Positions 11,880-20,894 of a stretch of DNA of 64,000 bases are shown piece after piece. The stretch spans positions 1,116,001 through 1,180,000 of the forward strand of contig NZ_CP049239.1 of NCBI RefSeq assembly GCF_015679985.1. The letters are read 5' to 3'. This DNA comes from Campylobacter concisus (GTDB lineage Bacteria; Campylobacterota; Campylobacteria; Campylobacterales; Campylobacteraceae). Position 1 is the stretch's first letter. Each line of letters begins with the position of its first letter. Both the position numbers and the translations under genes were made by a program. The notes under the pieces were generated by a model, which saw only the letters and a program-made list of their open reading frames with translations, was not told where the DNA came from and did not search any database.

Positions 11880-13691
11880 ATGTGTGGAATCGTAGGATAC
11901 ATCGGAGATAAAGAGAAAAAAGAGGTCATTTTAAGCGGTCTAAAAGAGCTTGAGTACCGAGGATATGACAGCGCTGGTATGGCTGTGATGAGTGATGACA
12001 AAATCGACTTTTTTAAGGCTGTCGGTAAGCTTGAAAATTTAGCCCTAAAGACAAAGGACTTTACATCAACTGGCTTTGGCGTGGCGATAGGTCACACACG
12101 CTGGGCGACGCACGGCAAACCAACTGAGATAAACGCTCACCCACACCTTGGCGAGCACTCATTTGTCGTTCACAACGGCATTATCGAAAACTACAAAGAG
12201 CTTAAAGATGAGCTTGAGGCAAAGGGCGTGAAATTTGTCAGCCAAACCGATACTGAGGTGATCGTGCACCTTTTTGAAGAAATTTTAAAAGAGAAAAAAG
12301 ATCCATTTAAAGCTTATGAGGCAACTATTGCAAAGCTAAGAGGCGCTTATGCGACGCTACTTATCACCAAAACTGCGCCTGATAAGATATTTTTTGCAAA
12401 AGATGCCGCTCCTATGGCGATAGGAAAGAGCGACAAAAAAGAGCTATACTTTGCTTCATCTGACGCTCCACTTATCGGCAATGCAACAGAGGTGGCATAT
12501 CTTGATGACAACAATTACGGCTACGTGAGCTTAGACGAGATCGCAGTCTTTAAACACGGCAAAAAGGCGAGCATAACGTTTAATGCTTTACCAAAAGATA
12601 AGAGCTATGCCCAAAAAGAGGGCTATACATTTTTCATGGAGAAAGAAATTTACGAGCAAGGTGCAGTCGTATCTGAAACCATTATGGGCAGGGTTAAAAA
12701 CCACAAAGTCACTCTTGAAAATTTAGACGATGAATATCTAAAAAGTATCGATGATGTCGTGCTTTGCGCGTGCGGCACGAGCTACCATGCAGCACTAACC
12801 GCAAGCTATCTTTTTGAAAGGCTTGCTAAAGTTAGAACAAAGGTCGAAGTTGCTAGCGAATTTAGATACAGAAAGCCTTACTTAAACAAAAATTCGCTTT
12901 TTATCGTTATATCTCAAAGCGGCGAAACAGCAGATACTCTAGAAGCATTGAGGATCGCTAAAGAAGCCGGTCTTAGGACAATTGCTATTTGTAACGTTGA
13001 TAACTCATCTATCGTTAGACTAGCTGACAATACTCTTCTAACTCGCGCTGGCATTGAAAAAGGTGTGGCAAGCACAAAGGCCTTTGCAACGCAAATCATC
13101 GTGCTTTGGATGCTTGTGCTTCAAATGGCAGCAGCAAAAGAGTCTATCAGCAAAAAAGAGCTTGATCACGAGATCAAAACGCTTCTTCACATCCCACAAA
13201 TTTTAAATATCAACAACTCTCTTCAAGAGAAGCTTCACCGCCTAAGCAAGCATTATTTACACGGTCATGGCTTCTTCTTTATTGGTAGAGATATTTTCTA
13301 TCCGCTAGCACTTGAAGGTGCGTTAAAACTTAAAGAAATTTCATATCTTCACGCCGAGGGCTATCCATCAGGCGAGATGAAACACGGCCCTATCGCACTT
13401 GCAGATGAGAAGCTATTTACGATCGCTTTAATGCCTCAAAATTTACTTTATGAAAAAACAAAAAGCAACGTCGAAGAGCTTGCCGCAAGAGATGCTTACA
13501 TACTAGCGATAAGCCCACTTGAGTTTGAGCTAAGCGATGACTACGTAAAAACAAGCGCGCAAGATCACTATATGAGCGAATTTTTCGAGATGATGCTTGT
13601 ACTTCAGCTACTTGCTCTTGAAATTTCTGTTAGACTTGGCAACAACGTCGATATGCCAAGGAACCTCGCAAAAAGCGTAACTGTCGAATAA
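11880..13691 (+). CDS. glmS: Glutamine-fructose-6-phosphate aminotransferase GlmS
   Basis: A 603-residue enzyme making glucosamine-6-phosphate from fructose-6-phosphate and glutamine, the first step towards peptidoglycan and LOS amino sugars. Cys2 (MCGIVGY) is the glutaminase nucleophile after Met removal; YRGYDSAGMAV and THGKPTEINAHPH follow. Two SIS domains (about 285-420 and 460-590) carry CGTSYHAALTA and SQSGETADTLEALR. The C-terminus ends in the typical PRNLAKSVTVE. The start lies 3 bases after the GlnD-like stop with no clear ribosome site, suggesting coupling. No glmS ribozyme is present upstream, as expected outside Firmicutes. Confidence 0.98.
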   Translation: MCGIVGYIGDKEKKEVILSGLKELEYRGYDSAGMAVMSDDKIDFFKAVGKLENLALKTKDFTSTGFGVAIGHTRWATHGKPTEINAHPHLGEHSFVVHNGIIENYKELKDELEAKGVKFVSQTDTEVIVHLFEEILKEKKDPFKAYEATIAKLRGAYATLLITKTAPDKIFFAKDAAPMAIGKSDKKELYFASSDAPLIGNATEVAYLDDNNYGYVSLDEIAVFKHGKKASITFNALPKDKSYAQKEGYTFFMEKEIYEQGAVVSETIMGRVKNHKVTLENLDDEYLKSIDDVVLCACGTSYHAALTASYLFERLAKVRTKVEVASEFRYRKPYLNKNSLFIVISQSGETADTLEALRIAKEAGLRTIAICNVDNSSIVRLADNTLLTRAGIEKGVASTKAFATQIIVLWMLVLQMAAAKESISKKELDHEIKTLLHIPQILNINNSLQEKLHRLSKHYLHGHGFFFIGRDIFYPLALEGALKLKEISYLHAEGYPSGEMKHGPIALADEKLFTIALMPQNLLYEKTKSNVEELAARDAYILAISPLEFELSDDYVKTSAQDHYMSEFFEMMLVLQLLALEISVRLGNNVDMPRNLAKSVTVE

Positions 13692-13730
13692 TTTAACTAG
13701 CCAGCAAACACTGGCTAGTTAAATTTTATT
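13690..13730 (+). terminator. Rho-independent terminator after glmS
   Basis: A perfect 15-bp stem AATTTAACTAGCCAG / CTGGCTAGTTAAATT around a 6-base loop CAAACA, followed by TTTATTT. The stem overlaps the glmS stop codon by two bases. Confidence 0.85.
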
Positions 13731-13826
13731 TGATATTTTGCATTAGATTTTATAAAATTCTGTTCTTGCAAGAGTGCAGCCCGTCTAAAATTTATCTAGC
13801 CTTAGTTTAAAATTTTATACTTTACT

Positions 13827-14011
13827 ATGACAATAAAAAATGGTGGCATAGATATCATTTTTGATGTGACTAAAAACTTAATGAGTTAAGTAAAAATGAT
13901 AAGAATATCGCACTGGAGCATTTTAAAATGATGTGCGATATTAAAAATCAAAAAGTGGATATTGTCGATCTTGTTGGCATCTTCTCTTTTAAGGATAAAG
14001 GAGATGTTTAG
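13827..14011 (+). pseudogene. Small frameshifted ORF (about 61 codons), unknown family
   Basis: Between glmS and the DJ-1-like gene, two frames join into one protein-like reading. Frame one starts at ATG 13827 (MTIKNGGIDIIFDVTK). Frame two runs from about 13874 (KLNELSKNDKNIALEHF...) through VDIVDLVGIFSFKDKGDV to TAG at 14009-14011. One extra A in the AAAAA run at 13872-13876 would fuse them into about 61 residues. The start has no obvious ribosome site. I do not recognise the family; the size and charge would fit a small antitoxin-like protein, but that is a guess. It may be a decayed gene, a slippage-controlled one, or a sequencing error. Confidence 0.45.
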
Positions 14012-14063
14012 CAAAAAGCCTTATTCTAACCCACTAAACTAAAAAATTTAAAGCTCAAAACTC

Positions 14064-14558
14064 TTAAAATTTATCTTTACCCAGCATCGTTGTCAGCTGT
14101 TCTTTGATTCTATCATCAAATTCACTAACGCTTATGACACCCCTACTTTCGCACATCTTAGCATCATTAACATCACAGTAGTCACTAAGTGCGTTTTTGT
14201 ATCCGCCCCTTATACAAGCCTCTCTGTCTTCTAAAAATCCAGCCCCGCCAAAGATGAGCACGCCAAGGTCAAAACCTATCTTAAATTTCGCACTCGCTGA
14301 GCTTTTAACCCAGCTTAAAAATATCTCATCGTATCTTAATCCAAGTGCTCCAACACCATCTGGCACGACTAAGATATCCACACCATAAAGGCTTTCAGCA
14401 TAAATTTCTGGATGAAGCCTGACGCCAAATTCATCGACAACCTCAGGCTTTAGTGCGTAAGTCTTGATATTAAAATCCTCAAATTTATGTAAAAAATCAT
14501 AAATTTTGGCAAAGCTTAACAAATTTATCTTGTCAAACATCAAAATGCCAACTTTCAT
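14064..14558 (-). CDS. DJ-1/PfpI-like protein lacking the nucleophile Cys
   Basis: A 164-residue protein with the DJ-1/PfpI fold signature: MKVGILMFDKIN at the N-terminus, DILVVPDGVGA near 61-71, and a nucleophile-elbow segment GFDLGVLIFGGAGFL near 95-109. The usual Cys of the elbow (CTGA...AGLL) is Asp97 here. Family members include chaperones, glyoxalases and amidases that depend on that Cys, so this one is probably not a Cys-based enzyme. The ATG has a strong AAAGGAGC site and the gene lies 11 bases downstream of dapD in the same direction. Function unknown. Confidence 0.75.
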   Translation of the reverse strand: MKVGILMFDKINLLSFAKIYDFLHKFEDFNIKTYALKPEVVDEFGVRLHPEIYAESLYGVDILVVPDGVGALGLRYDEIFLSWVKSSASAKFKIGFDLGVLIFGGAGFLEDREACIRGGYKNALSDYCDVNDAKMCESRGVISVSEFDDRIKEQLTTMLGKDKF

Positions 14559-14569
14559 GCTAGCTCCTT

Positions 14570-15769
14570 TTAATGAAGTGCCTCATTTAGCTTGATCGCC
14601 CTTTTGCTCGCACTTGCAGTGATCTGGCCTGTTTGGCTATTTTGTCTAAAATGAAGTCCATTTAGCCCACCAAGCTCAAGCGCTTTGTAAATTTCAGCTT
14701 CAAATTTAAACTCTGGATTTAGCTTAGCTAACTTTTCGCGCTCGCTAGCTGATATATAGACCTTTGTGCCCTCAAGCACCGCTATGCCAGCATCCACGAT
14801 GCAGTTATCGCCAAGAGGTACGCCTGTGACTGAGTTTGCGCCAAGCAAGCAGTGTTTGCCGATGCTTACAGGATTGCCGTTTGTGCCACTTAGCACGCCA
14901 AGTATGCTTGCCCCTCCGCCTACGTCACTACCATCGCCAACTACGACAGAGCTGCTGACTCTGCCTTCAACCATCACCCCGCCGGTTGTACCTGCGTTAA
15001 AGTTGATGTAGGCAGCACCAGGCATAACGACTGTGCCAGGATACACGGCAGCACCCATGCGAACCTTGGCTGAGTCTAAAATTCTCGTATTATCCGCTGG
15101 AATGATATGGCTTAAAAATCTTGGGAATTTATCGACGCTAACGATCGCTGGATATTCGCCAAACATCTTTAGAGAAATTTCATTTTCTCTTAACCATTCA
15201 AGCTCGATTGGCGTATTTTGGCTAGTCCATGCAACATTTGGTAACACACCAAAAGCTCCATCAAGCACGATCGTCCTAGGTGCAACCTTGCCAAGCGAGA
15301 TCAAGTAAAGCTTGAGATATACGGCCTCCACGCTAAGTGGCTTTGCATCATCAAACAAAAACACAAGCTTAAATTTATTCTCATTTAGTTCAAGATCATC
15401 ATCAAATGCCATTTTTACGGCATGCAAATTTTGTACATTTTTATGAGAGCTTATCTCTTTTTCAAAGACACTAAAGAGCTTGCTAGCCTTTTTTACCACT
15501 TTTGGAGTAAGATCGGCTACAAATTCAGAGCCGTTAAAATCAACCTTAACATCACATTTTTGCAAAGCATAGATATAAGCAGCTGCGCTTAAAAAACTCT
15601 CTTTGTAATTTACAACAGCGAATGTCGCTTGCAAAATTTTGTCTGTATTTTTTTGTCCGCGATCGATCCTAGCGATACCAAAAGCAAGCGGATCTTTGTA
15701 ACCATCTTTTTTTCTAAATTCTTCAAAAAATTCCTTAAATTCATTTGCATCTTTAAACTCTTTAGACAT
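14570..15769 (-). CDS. dapD: Tetrahydrodipicolinate N-succinyltransferase DapD
   Basis: A 399-residue enzyme transferring succinyl from succinyl-CoA to tetrahydrodipicolinate in lysine and diaminopimelate synthesis. The C-terminal half shows hexapeptide (left-handed beta-helix) repeats: VRMGAAVYPGTVVMPGAAYI, GGVMVEGRVSSSVVVGDGSD, then SIGKHCLLGANSVTGVPLGD. The long N-terminal domain of about 200 residues is typical of the epsilonproteobacterial form. The ATG has AAGGAG six bases upstream. In C. jejuni dapD neighbours mrp; here UPF0210, ACT and other genes lie between them. Confidence 0.95.
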   Translation of the reverse strand: MSKEFKDANEFKEFFEEFRKKDGYKDPLAFGIARIDRGQKNTDKILQATFAVVNYKESFLSAAAYIYALQKCDVKVDFNGSEFVADLTPKVVKKASKLFSVFEKEISSHKNVQNLHAVKMAFDDDLELNENKFKLVFLFDDAKPLSVEAVYLKLYLISLGKVAPRTIVLDGAFGVLPNVAWTSQNTPIELEWLRENEISLKMFGEYPAIVSVDKFPRFLSHIIPADNTRILDSAKVRMGAAVYPGTVVMPGAAYINFNAGTTGGVMVEGRVSSSVVVGDGSDVGGGASILGVLSGTNGNPVSIGKHCLLGANSVTGVPLGDNCIVDAGIAVLEGTKVYISASEREKLAKLNPEFKFEAEIYKALELGGLNGLHFRQNSQTGQITASASKRAIKLNEALH

Positions 15770-15863
15770 CTATTCTCCTTTAAATTTTTCTTAGTCTAGC
15801 CAAAAATGGCTAAAAATTTTATGATTTTAAGTCCATTAAAATTTTAAATATTTTTATATTTTT

Positions 15864-15882
15864 AATAATGATTAATCTTATC
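15864..15882 (+). promoter_or_regulatory. Fur-box-like palindrome between dapD and yagU
   Basis: AATAATGATTAATCTTATC matches 14 of 19 positions of the Fur consensus GATAATGATAATCATTATC. It lies 48 bases before the yagU ATG and about 95 bases from dapD on the other strand, so control of yagU is the likelier case. Hand-aligned only. Confidence 0.4.
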
Positions 15883-15930
15883 ATAAAGTAAATTGCAATA
15901 AGATTTTGCAAATTTAAAGAAGGAGTTTAA

Positions 15931-16533
15931 ATGTCAAATTTAGTAACAAAACCTAGATTTGCTCTGGCTACATTGATCGGCCTTGTCGCTGGCATTGTCT
16001 CAGCTTTTGTCAAATGGGGAGCAGAATTTCCACTTCCTCCAAGAAGTCCGATGGATATGTTTAACGCTGCTTGCGGACCAGAGAGTGCCATTAGAGCAGC
16101 CGATGCGATCGATTGCTCTAGAAATTTCTTAAATCCGCCTTATGTATTTTTAAGGGATTATTTGGGCGTAGCCGATCCAAATGCCGCCATTTACGAGTTT
16201 GCAGGGCATGCGTTTAACTACGTAATGATGACGCATATATTATTTTCGATCGTTTTTGCGGTTGCTTATTGTGTTTTGGCTGAGAAATTTCCAAAGATTA
16301 CAATATGGCAAGGCTTACTAGTTGGCATTATCGTAAATATCGCTGTTCACGTGATCACACTACCTATTTTGGGGCTTACTCCACCACTTTGGACACTCCC
16401 TTGGTACGAACACGTATCTGAATTTGTCGGTCACATGATATGGTTCTGGTCGATAGAGATCATCCGTCACGACTTAAGAGTTAGGATCACAAAAGAAAAA
16501 GATCCGAGTGATTATTGCTGCTGCAACGTATAA
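15931..16533 (+). CDS. yagU: YagU-family inner membrane protein (DUF1440)
   Basis: A 200-residue inner-membrane protein with about four helices. The segments [61 protein letters not shown] and [14 protein letters not shown] follow E. coli YagU closely along the whole length. YagU was linked to acid resistance in E. coli; the mechanism is unknown. The C-terminus ends in an unusual Cys cluster (CCCNV). The start has AAGGAG six bases upstream. A Fur-like palindrome and an AT-rich promoter region precede it. The strong resemblance to a gammaproteobacterial protein could reflect transfer. Confidence 0.9.
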   Translation: MSNLVTKPRFALATLIGLVAGIVSAFVKWGAEFPLPPRSPMDMFNAACGPESAIRAADAIDCSRNFLNPPYVFLRDYLGVADPNAAIYEFAGHAFNYVMMTHILFSIVFAVAYCVLAEKFPKITIWQGLLVGIIVNIAVHVITLPILGLTPPLWTLPWYEHVSEFVGHMIWFWSIEIIRHDLRVRITKEKDPSDYCCCNV

Positions 16534-16543
16534 GTGCAAATTT

Positions 16544-16576
16544 TTGCTGTTTTGGGCTAAAAACCTAAAACAGCAA
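16544..16576. terminator. Hairpin between convergent yagU and the next gene
   Basis: TTGCTGTTTTGGG / CCTAAAACAGCAA forms a 13-bp stem with one G-U pair and a 7-base loop. It sits between convergent genes. Its flanks are not strongly T-rich in either direction, so bidirectional termination is inferred from position. Confidence 0.6.
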
Positions 16577-16617
16577 CCAAATTTATCTCACCGTTTAAAA
16601 GCAAAATTTATCCGCGA

Positions 16618-17070
16618 TTAGCACTCCTGGCTAAGCTCTAAATTTTCTAAATACAATGGCTTTTCACCTTCAAAAATCACCCCAATACCGAAAGGTTCAC
16701 AAATATCAAGCGCACCTTCAGCAAATCTCATCAGCCACTGCCTATCTTGCGCATAAAAGGTGCACTGTGGCGAGCTAAAGGGCAGGTCGCAAACTGGCAC
16801 ATCAAGCGCTCTAAGCTCGTCCTTGCTCAAAAAGTATTTTTGCTTAAGCTCATCTCGTAAAAACGTAAGCGCCTCTTTTACGTACCAATCGATATCGCTG
16901 GCGATGCGCTCTGCTAGCAAAGTAGTCTCATCATCCACGTCTGCCCCATTTGCCGAGATAAGGCAAAAGAGCACTTGGCCAAAAATTTCGCTTTTTAGCA
17001 CCGTCTCCGCATACCAGATAAAGCCATCATCTGTTGCAACTTTTTCAAGTTCGCCAAATTTTAAAGTCAT
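16618..17070 (-). CDS. Hypothetical cytoplasmic protein, 150 aa
   Basis: An acidic 150-residue protein without signal peptide or membrane helices. The second half has the pattern DVPVCDLPFSSP, then TFYAQDRQWLMRFAEGAL, then CEPFGIGVIFEGEKPLYLE, which looks like a small beta-rich domain. I do not recognise the family with certainty. The ATG has only a weak A-rich ribosome site. The next gene upstream is 171 bases away and ends in its own hairpin, so this one probably has its own promoter. Confidence 0.7.
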   Translation of the reverse strand: MTLKFGELEKVATDDGFIWYAETVLKSEIFGQVLFCLISANGADVDDETTLLAERIASDIDWYVKEALTFLRDELKQKYFLSKDELRALDVPVCDLPFSSPQCTFYAQDRQWLMRFAEGALDICEPFGIGVIFEGEKPLYLENLELSQEC

Positions 17071-17170
17071 TTTTTATTCTCATTTTTATGGTTTTGCTAC
17101 TCTTACGAAAAAGAGCGAAATTTAAGCAGATTTGTAATGAGCTAAAATTTATCATCTAAAATGAAGATAA

Positions 17171-17217
17171 CTTGTAAATTTGCCCTTTTAGCATAAAGCA
17201 AAAGTTAAATTTACAAG
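17171..17217 (-). terminator. Hairpin downstream of the exported hypothetical gene
   Basis: An 11-bp perfect stem CTTGTAAATTT / AAATTTACAAG with an inner CTTTT/AAAAG pairing. It follows the gene at 17242 on the minus strand by about 25 bases. Confidence 0.5.
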
Positions 17218-17241
17218 CAAATTTTCAGTTTTTCTCGCTAT

Positions 17242-17931
17242 TTAGAAGCAAAATTTCTCATCAGTGCCATTTTGCTTGCGCATAGCTTTAAAGTTAGCAA
17301 GATTATCTTTATCTAAAAAGTAATCTTTCTCTTTTTTATTGCGGGCTTCTAGCTTTTCTATGCCTTTTGCAAGGGCTGCTTTTCTATCTTCGTGAGGCGA
17401 GCTAAATTCTGGCGAGAACATCGCTTCATAGGCATTTTTCTTAGTCCATCCAAGCGCTTTATCAGCGATCTCTTGTTGCTTTTTGATATCGCAAAATGCA
17501 TAAGGATTGACCACGTCGCCAACAAGCTTCATAAACGCCCCTATCGCGGCCACCACGTCAGTAAATTTCTCGCCCTCCATGTCTATAACACCTCTTAGCA
17601 AAATCGAGCGATTTTTTGCCGCATAAAACCAAAATACCGCATCATCGCGAAGTCCAAGATCGTATGCGCGAGCTGAAAGGACAAAAAGAGTTATCGGAGA
17701 GACCATTTGTGGGGCGTCTTGCACGATCTTTTCAGCCTTTTTAAAGTCCTCTTCTTTGCCACTTTTTAAAAGCTCATCTATCTTGTCATAGACCTTGACG
17801 TACTCCACCTTGCCAGCATTTGCTGAGTAGTAAGGCGTGACGTAGATGTCGATACTTCTTACTTTACCATCATTTGCAAAGCCACATACCGATCCAAAAA
17901 GTAGCGCCGTAAGTAGTGATAAAATTTTCAT
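17242..17931 (-). CDS. Hypothetical exported protein, 229 aa
   Basis: The first 19 residues (MKILSLLTALLFGSVCGFA) are a Sec signal peptide, probably cut after GFA. The mature part is rich in Lys, Asp and Ala with helical repeats (VQDAPQMVSPITLFVLSARA, DDAVFWFYAAKNRSILLRG) that resemble TPR-like helical hairpins. Two Cys remain in the mature protein. I do not recognise the family. The ATG has AAGGAGC upstream. It stands alone between two hairpins, so it is likely a single-gene unit. Confidence 0.75.
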   Translation of the reverse strand: MKILSLLTALLFGSVCGFANDGKVRSIDIYVTPYYSANAGKVEYVKVYDKIDELLKSGKEEDFKKAEKIVQDAPQMVSPITLFVLSARAYDLGLRDDAVFWFYAAKNRSILLRGVIDMEGEKFTDVVAAIGAFMKLVGDVVNPYAFCDIKKQQEIADKALGWTKKNAYEAMFSPEFSSPHEDRKAALAKGIEKLEARNKKEKDYFLDKDNLANFKAMRKQNGTDEKFCF

Positions 17932-17997
17932 TTTAGCTCCTTGGCTTAAAATTTTTATTATTCTAACTAAAAGCAGTTGAAAAGATTAGGATAAATT

Positions 17998-18029
17998 TAA
18001 GAAAAAGTCCGCAAATTTAAAGCGGACTT
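17998..18029 (-). terminator. Rho-independent terminator of the UPF0210 operon
   Basis: On the minus strand AAGTCCGC pairs with GCGGACTT around a 9-base loop and runs directly into TTTTTCTT. It lies 7 bases after the UPF0210 stop. Confidence 0.85.
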
Positions 18030-18035
18030 CGAAGA

Positions 18036-19373
18036 TTAGTTTTTAAAACTATGGATAGGTGCTGGAATTTGTCCACCACGAGCGATGAAATCGGCACTTG
18101 AGGCTTTATTTATCTTCATCACAGGCGCTCTTCCTAAAAGGCCGCCAAACTCGATCATATCGCCCTCACGTCCAAGAGGTATAATTCGAACGGCCGTTGT
18201 TTTTTGATTTATAACGCCGATAGCCGCCTCATCAGCGATCATCGCAGCTATGCTCTCGCTTGGTGTGTCAGCAGGTATAGCGATCATATCAAGACCAACC
18301 GAGCATATCGCAGTCATCGCTTCAAGTTTTTCTAAATTTAGTGAGCCAGCGCGCACCGCCGCTATCATACCCTCATCCTCAGAAACTGGTATAAATGCAC
18401 CGCTTAAGCCGCCAACTTGATTGCACGCCATGACGCCACCTTTTTTTACTGCGTCATTTAGGAGAGCGAGTGCCGCAGTCGTTCCGTGCGTACCAACAGC
18501 CTCAAGCCCCATCTCCTCAAGCACGCGAGCTACCGAGTCGCCCACAGCAGGCGTTGGGGCAAGAGAGAGATCGACGATACCAAATTTAACCCCAAGGCGC
18601 TCGCTCGCCATTTGGCCCACAAGCTGGCCGATACGCGTGATCTTAAATGCCGTCTTTTTCACAGTCTCAGCTACCATGTCAAAACTCTCGCCACGTACCT
18701 TTTCAAGGGCTCTTTTTACCACGCCTGGGCCAGAAACGCCAACATTTATCACCACATCAGCCTCGCCCACGCCATGAAATGCACCAGCCATAAAAGGATT
18801 ATCTTCGACTGCGTTTGCAAAAACGACAAGCTTGGCGCAGCCCATCTCTGAAGCTGCCGCCGTCTCTTTTATGATGCGTCCCATGTCACGCACAGCGCTC
18901 ATATTTATGCCACTTTTTGTTGAGCCGACATTGACACTTGCACATACTTTTGAAGTCTGAGAAAGTGCTTGCGGGATAGAATTTATCAAAATTTCATCGC
19001 CCTTTTGATATCCCTTTTGAACTAAAGCTGAAAAACCACCTATAAAATCAATACCAACCTCAATAGCCGCTCTATCAAGCGTCTTTGCGATCATTACGTA
19101 GTCTTTTGCGTCCGTTGCGGCGCCGATTATCGAGATAGGCGTCACACTCACTCTTTTATTGACGATTGGTATGCCTAGCTCAGCAGAAATTTCGTTGCCC
19201 ACTTTGACTAGGTCTTTGGCTTTAGTGGTGATTTTTGCGTAAATTTTGTCGCAAGCTTTGTTGATGTCAGGATCGATGCAGTCAAGCAAACTAATGCCCA
19301 TCGTGATCGTTCTGATGTCAAAATTTTGCTCTTCGATCATCGAGATCGTTTCGGTTACGTTTTTGATGTCCAT
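18036..19373 (-). CDS. UPF0210/PFL-like (DUF711) protein
   Basis: A 445-residue cytoplasmic protein of the UPF0210 family, known by [20 protein letters not shown] at the N-terminus and by [25 protein letters not shown] and [18 protein letters not shown] further on. The fold resembles pyruvate formate-lyase, but no glycyl-radical activity is established. Across bacteria it is paired with a small ACT-domain protein, as here (9 bases upstream), which suggests amino-acid-sensing control of an unknown reaction. The start has AAGGAAAAACA upstream. Length is normal. Confidence 0.92.
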   Translation of the reverse strand: MDIKNVTETISMIEEQNFDIRTITMGISLLDCIDPDINKACDKIYAKITTKAKDLVKVGNEISAELGIPIVNKRVSVTPISIIGAATDAKDYVMIAKTLDRAAIEVGIDFIGGFSALVQKGYQKGDEILINSIPQALSQTSKVCASVNVGSTKSGINMSAVRDMGRIIKETAAASEMGCAKLVVFANAVEDNPFMAGAFHGVGEADVVINVGVSGPGVVKRALEKVRGESFDMVAETVKKTAFKITRIGQLVGQMASERLGVKFGIVDLSLAPTPAVGDSVARVLEEMGLEAVGTHGTTAALALLNDAVKKGGVMACNQVGGLSGAFIPVSEDEGMIAAVRAGSLNLEKLEAMTAICSVGLDMIAIPADTPSESIAAMIADEAAIGVINQKTTAVRIIPLGREGDMIEFGGLLGRAPVMKINKASSADFIARGGQIPAPIHSFKN

Positions 19374-19382
19374 TGTTTTTCC

Positions 19383-19649
19383 TTAGATTGTATGCATCGC
19401 ATCAAAGATAGCGGAACTTTGGATATTTATCTTTACTTTTAGGCTCTCTCCAAGTTTATTAAGCTCTTCTCTTAGGACCGTAAAATCCTTATTTTCATTA
19501 CTTGAAACCACCGCCATCATCGTAAAAAACTCATCTAAAATAGTCTGTGAGATATCATCTATGTTTAGCCCTAGCTCGCTAAGCTTTGCTGAGACGCCAG
19601 CAACGATGCCAACTCTATCTTTTCCGACTACGGTTACGATCGCTTTCAT
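19383..19649 (-). CDS. ACT-domain protein (UPF0237)
   Basis: An 88-residue single ACT domain beginning MKAIVTVVGKDRVGIVAGVS; it normally binds an amino acid and regulates a partner. I chose the ATG at 19649 because it has a clear AGGAGAAAAG site; the longer reading from 19721 adds 24 residues without one and without family similarity. It precedes the UPF0210 gene by 9 bases, the conserved pairing of these two families. The ligand is unknown. Confidence 0.9.
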   Translation of the reverse strand: MKAIVTVVGKDRVGIVAGVSAKLSELGLNIDDISQTILDEFFTMMAVVSSNENKDFTVLREELNKLGESLKVKINIQSSAIFDAMHTI

Positions 19650-19793
19650 CTTTTCTCCTGTTAATAAATTTTTGATTTGAAGTGCATTTTGGCTCCAAAA
19701 TTTAAGCCAAGCATCAAGCAAAGCTAAATTTTGGTAGCCAACTTTAAACGAACAAATTTTAAAATTTGCTCTAAATTTTATCTTTTGTAAATT

Positions 19794-20894
19794 TTACTTC
19801 GAGCAAGCACTCTTGCCGTCATTTACGGGCTGGATCGCCGAGTTATCAGCTCCGCCATCACTATTTATATTTTCTATCACTTCCCAAAGTCTAGCAGCCG
19901 CGCTCTCGTAGCGTTTTGCAGTGACTGAGTTTGGCTCGTAGAAGCTAACTGGCTTACCATTATCTCCACCCACGCGAACAGCTGGCTCGATAGGGATTTC
20001 AGCTAAAATTTGCGTATTGTAAGCTTTTGCTATCTCTTCAGTCGTACCTTTGCCAAAGATGTCGTACTCTTTGCCGTTATCTGGGCAGATGAAACCACTC
20101 ATATTTTCGATGACACCAGCGATTGGGATGTGAAGTTTCTCAAACATATCAAGCGCACGCTTGCTATCGTCAAGTGCTACCACTTGTGGCGTTGTGACGC
20201 AGACACCTGCCGTTACTGGCACGCTTTGAGCTAGAGTTAGCTGTGCGTCGCCCGTTCCTGGAGGCATGTCAAGAAACAAGACATCAAGTTCGCTCCAAAG
20301 TACGTCTTTTAGCAGCTGCTCGATCGCTTTCATTATCATCGAGCCACGCCAGATGAGGCTCATGCCCTCTTCCATCAAAACGCCCATACTCATCATCTCA
20401 ACTCCGTGACTAAGTATCGGTTTTAGCTTGTTACCAACGACTTGTGGCTGAGTATTTACTTCGCCAAGCATTCTTGGGATATTTGGTCCGTAGATGTCAG
20501 CGTCTAAAATTCCCACTTTTTTGCCTAGTTTTGCCATTGAGATGGCTAAATTTAGAGTTGTGGTTGATTTACCAACGCCGCCTTTTCCAGAGCTTACCAT
20601 TACGAAATTTTTAACTTGTGGCGCGATATTTTTACCACTTTGAGTGTTACTTTTCTCCTCAGGTATCCTTGGCTGGATCAAATTTAACACATACTCATTT
20701 GAGCCCATAACACGTTTGATGTCCGTTTTTAGCTCATTTGCCACTTCTGGGCTTGAGCTGACGATCTCGACTTCGATTAAAATTTTATCGCCTATTTCTA
20801 CATTTTTTACAAAGCCAAAGCTAACTATATCTTTTTCAAAACCAGGATATATAACACCTTTTAGTCTATTTAAGACCTCTTCTTTATTTAACAT
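19794..20894 (-). CDS. mrp: Mrp/ApbC-type iron-sulfur carrier ATPase
   Basis: A 366-residue protein with an N-terminal MIP18/DUF59 domain (about 1-80) and a MinD-like P-loop ATPase. The deviant Walker [12 protein letters not shown] lies at 101-111 and the switch motif [13 protein letters not shown] near 210-222. Mrp proteins carry Fe-S clusters to apo-proteins in the cytoplasm. Most homologues hold a CxxC pair for cluster binding; here the segment reads [11 protein letters not shown] with one Cys, as I recall for other Campylobacter. The gene overlaps the end of thiC by 7 bases and is likely co-expressed; ThiC is itself an Fe-S enzyme. Confidence 0.93.
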   Translation of the reverse strand: MLNKEEVLNRLKGVIYPGFEKDIVSFGFVKNVEIGDKILIEVEIVSSSPEVANELKTDIKRVMGSNEYVLNLIQPRIPEEKSNTQSGKNIAPQVKNFVMVSSGKGGVGKSTTTLNLAISMAKLGKKVGILDADIYGPNIPRMLGEVNTQPQVVGNKLKPILSHGVEMMSMGVLMEEGMSLIWRGSMIMKAIEQLLKDVLWSELDVLFLDMPPGTGDAQLTLAQSVPVTAGVCVTTPQVVALDDSKRALDMFEKLHIPIAGVIENMSGFICPDNGKEYDIFGKGTTEEIAKAYNTQILAEIPIEPAVRVGGDNGKPVSFYEPNSVTAKRYESAAARLWEVIENINSDGGADNSAIQPVNDGKSACSK

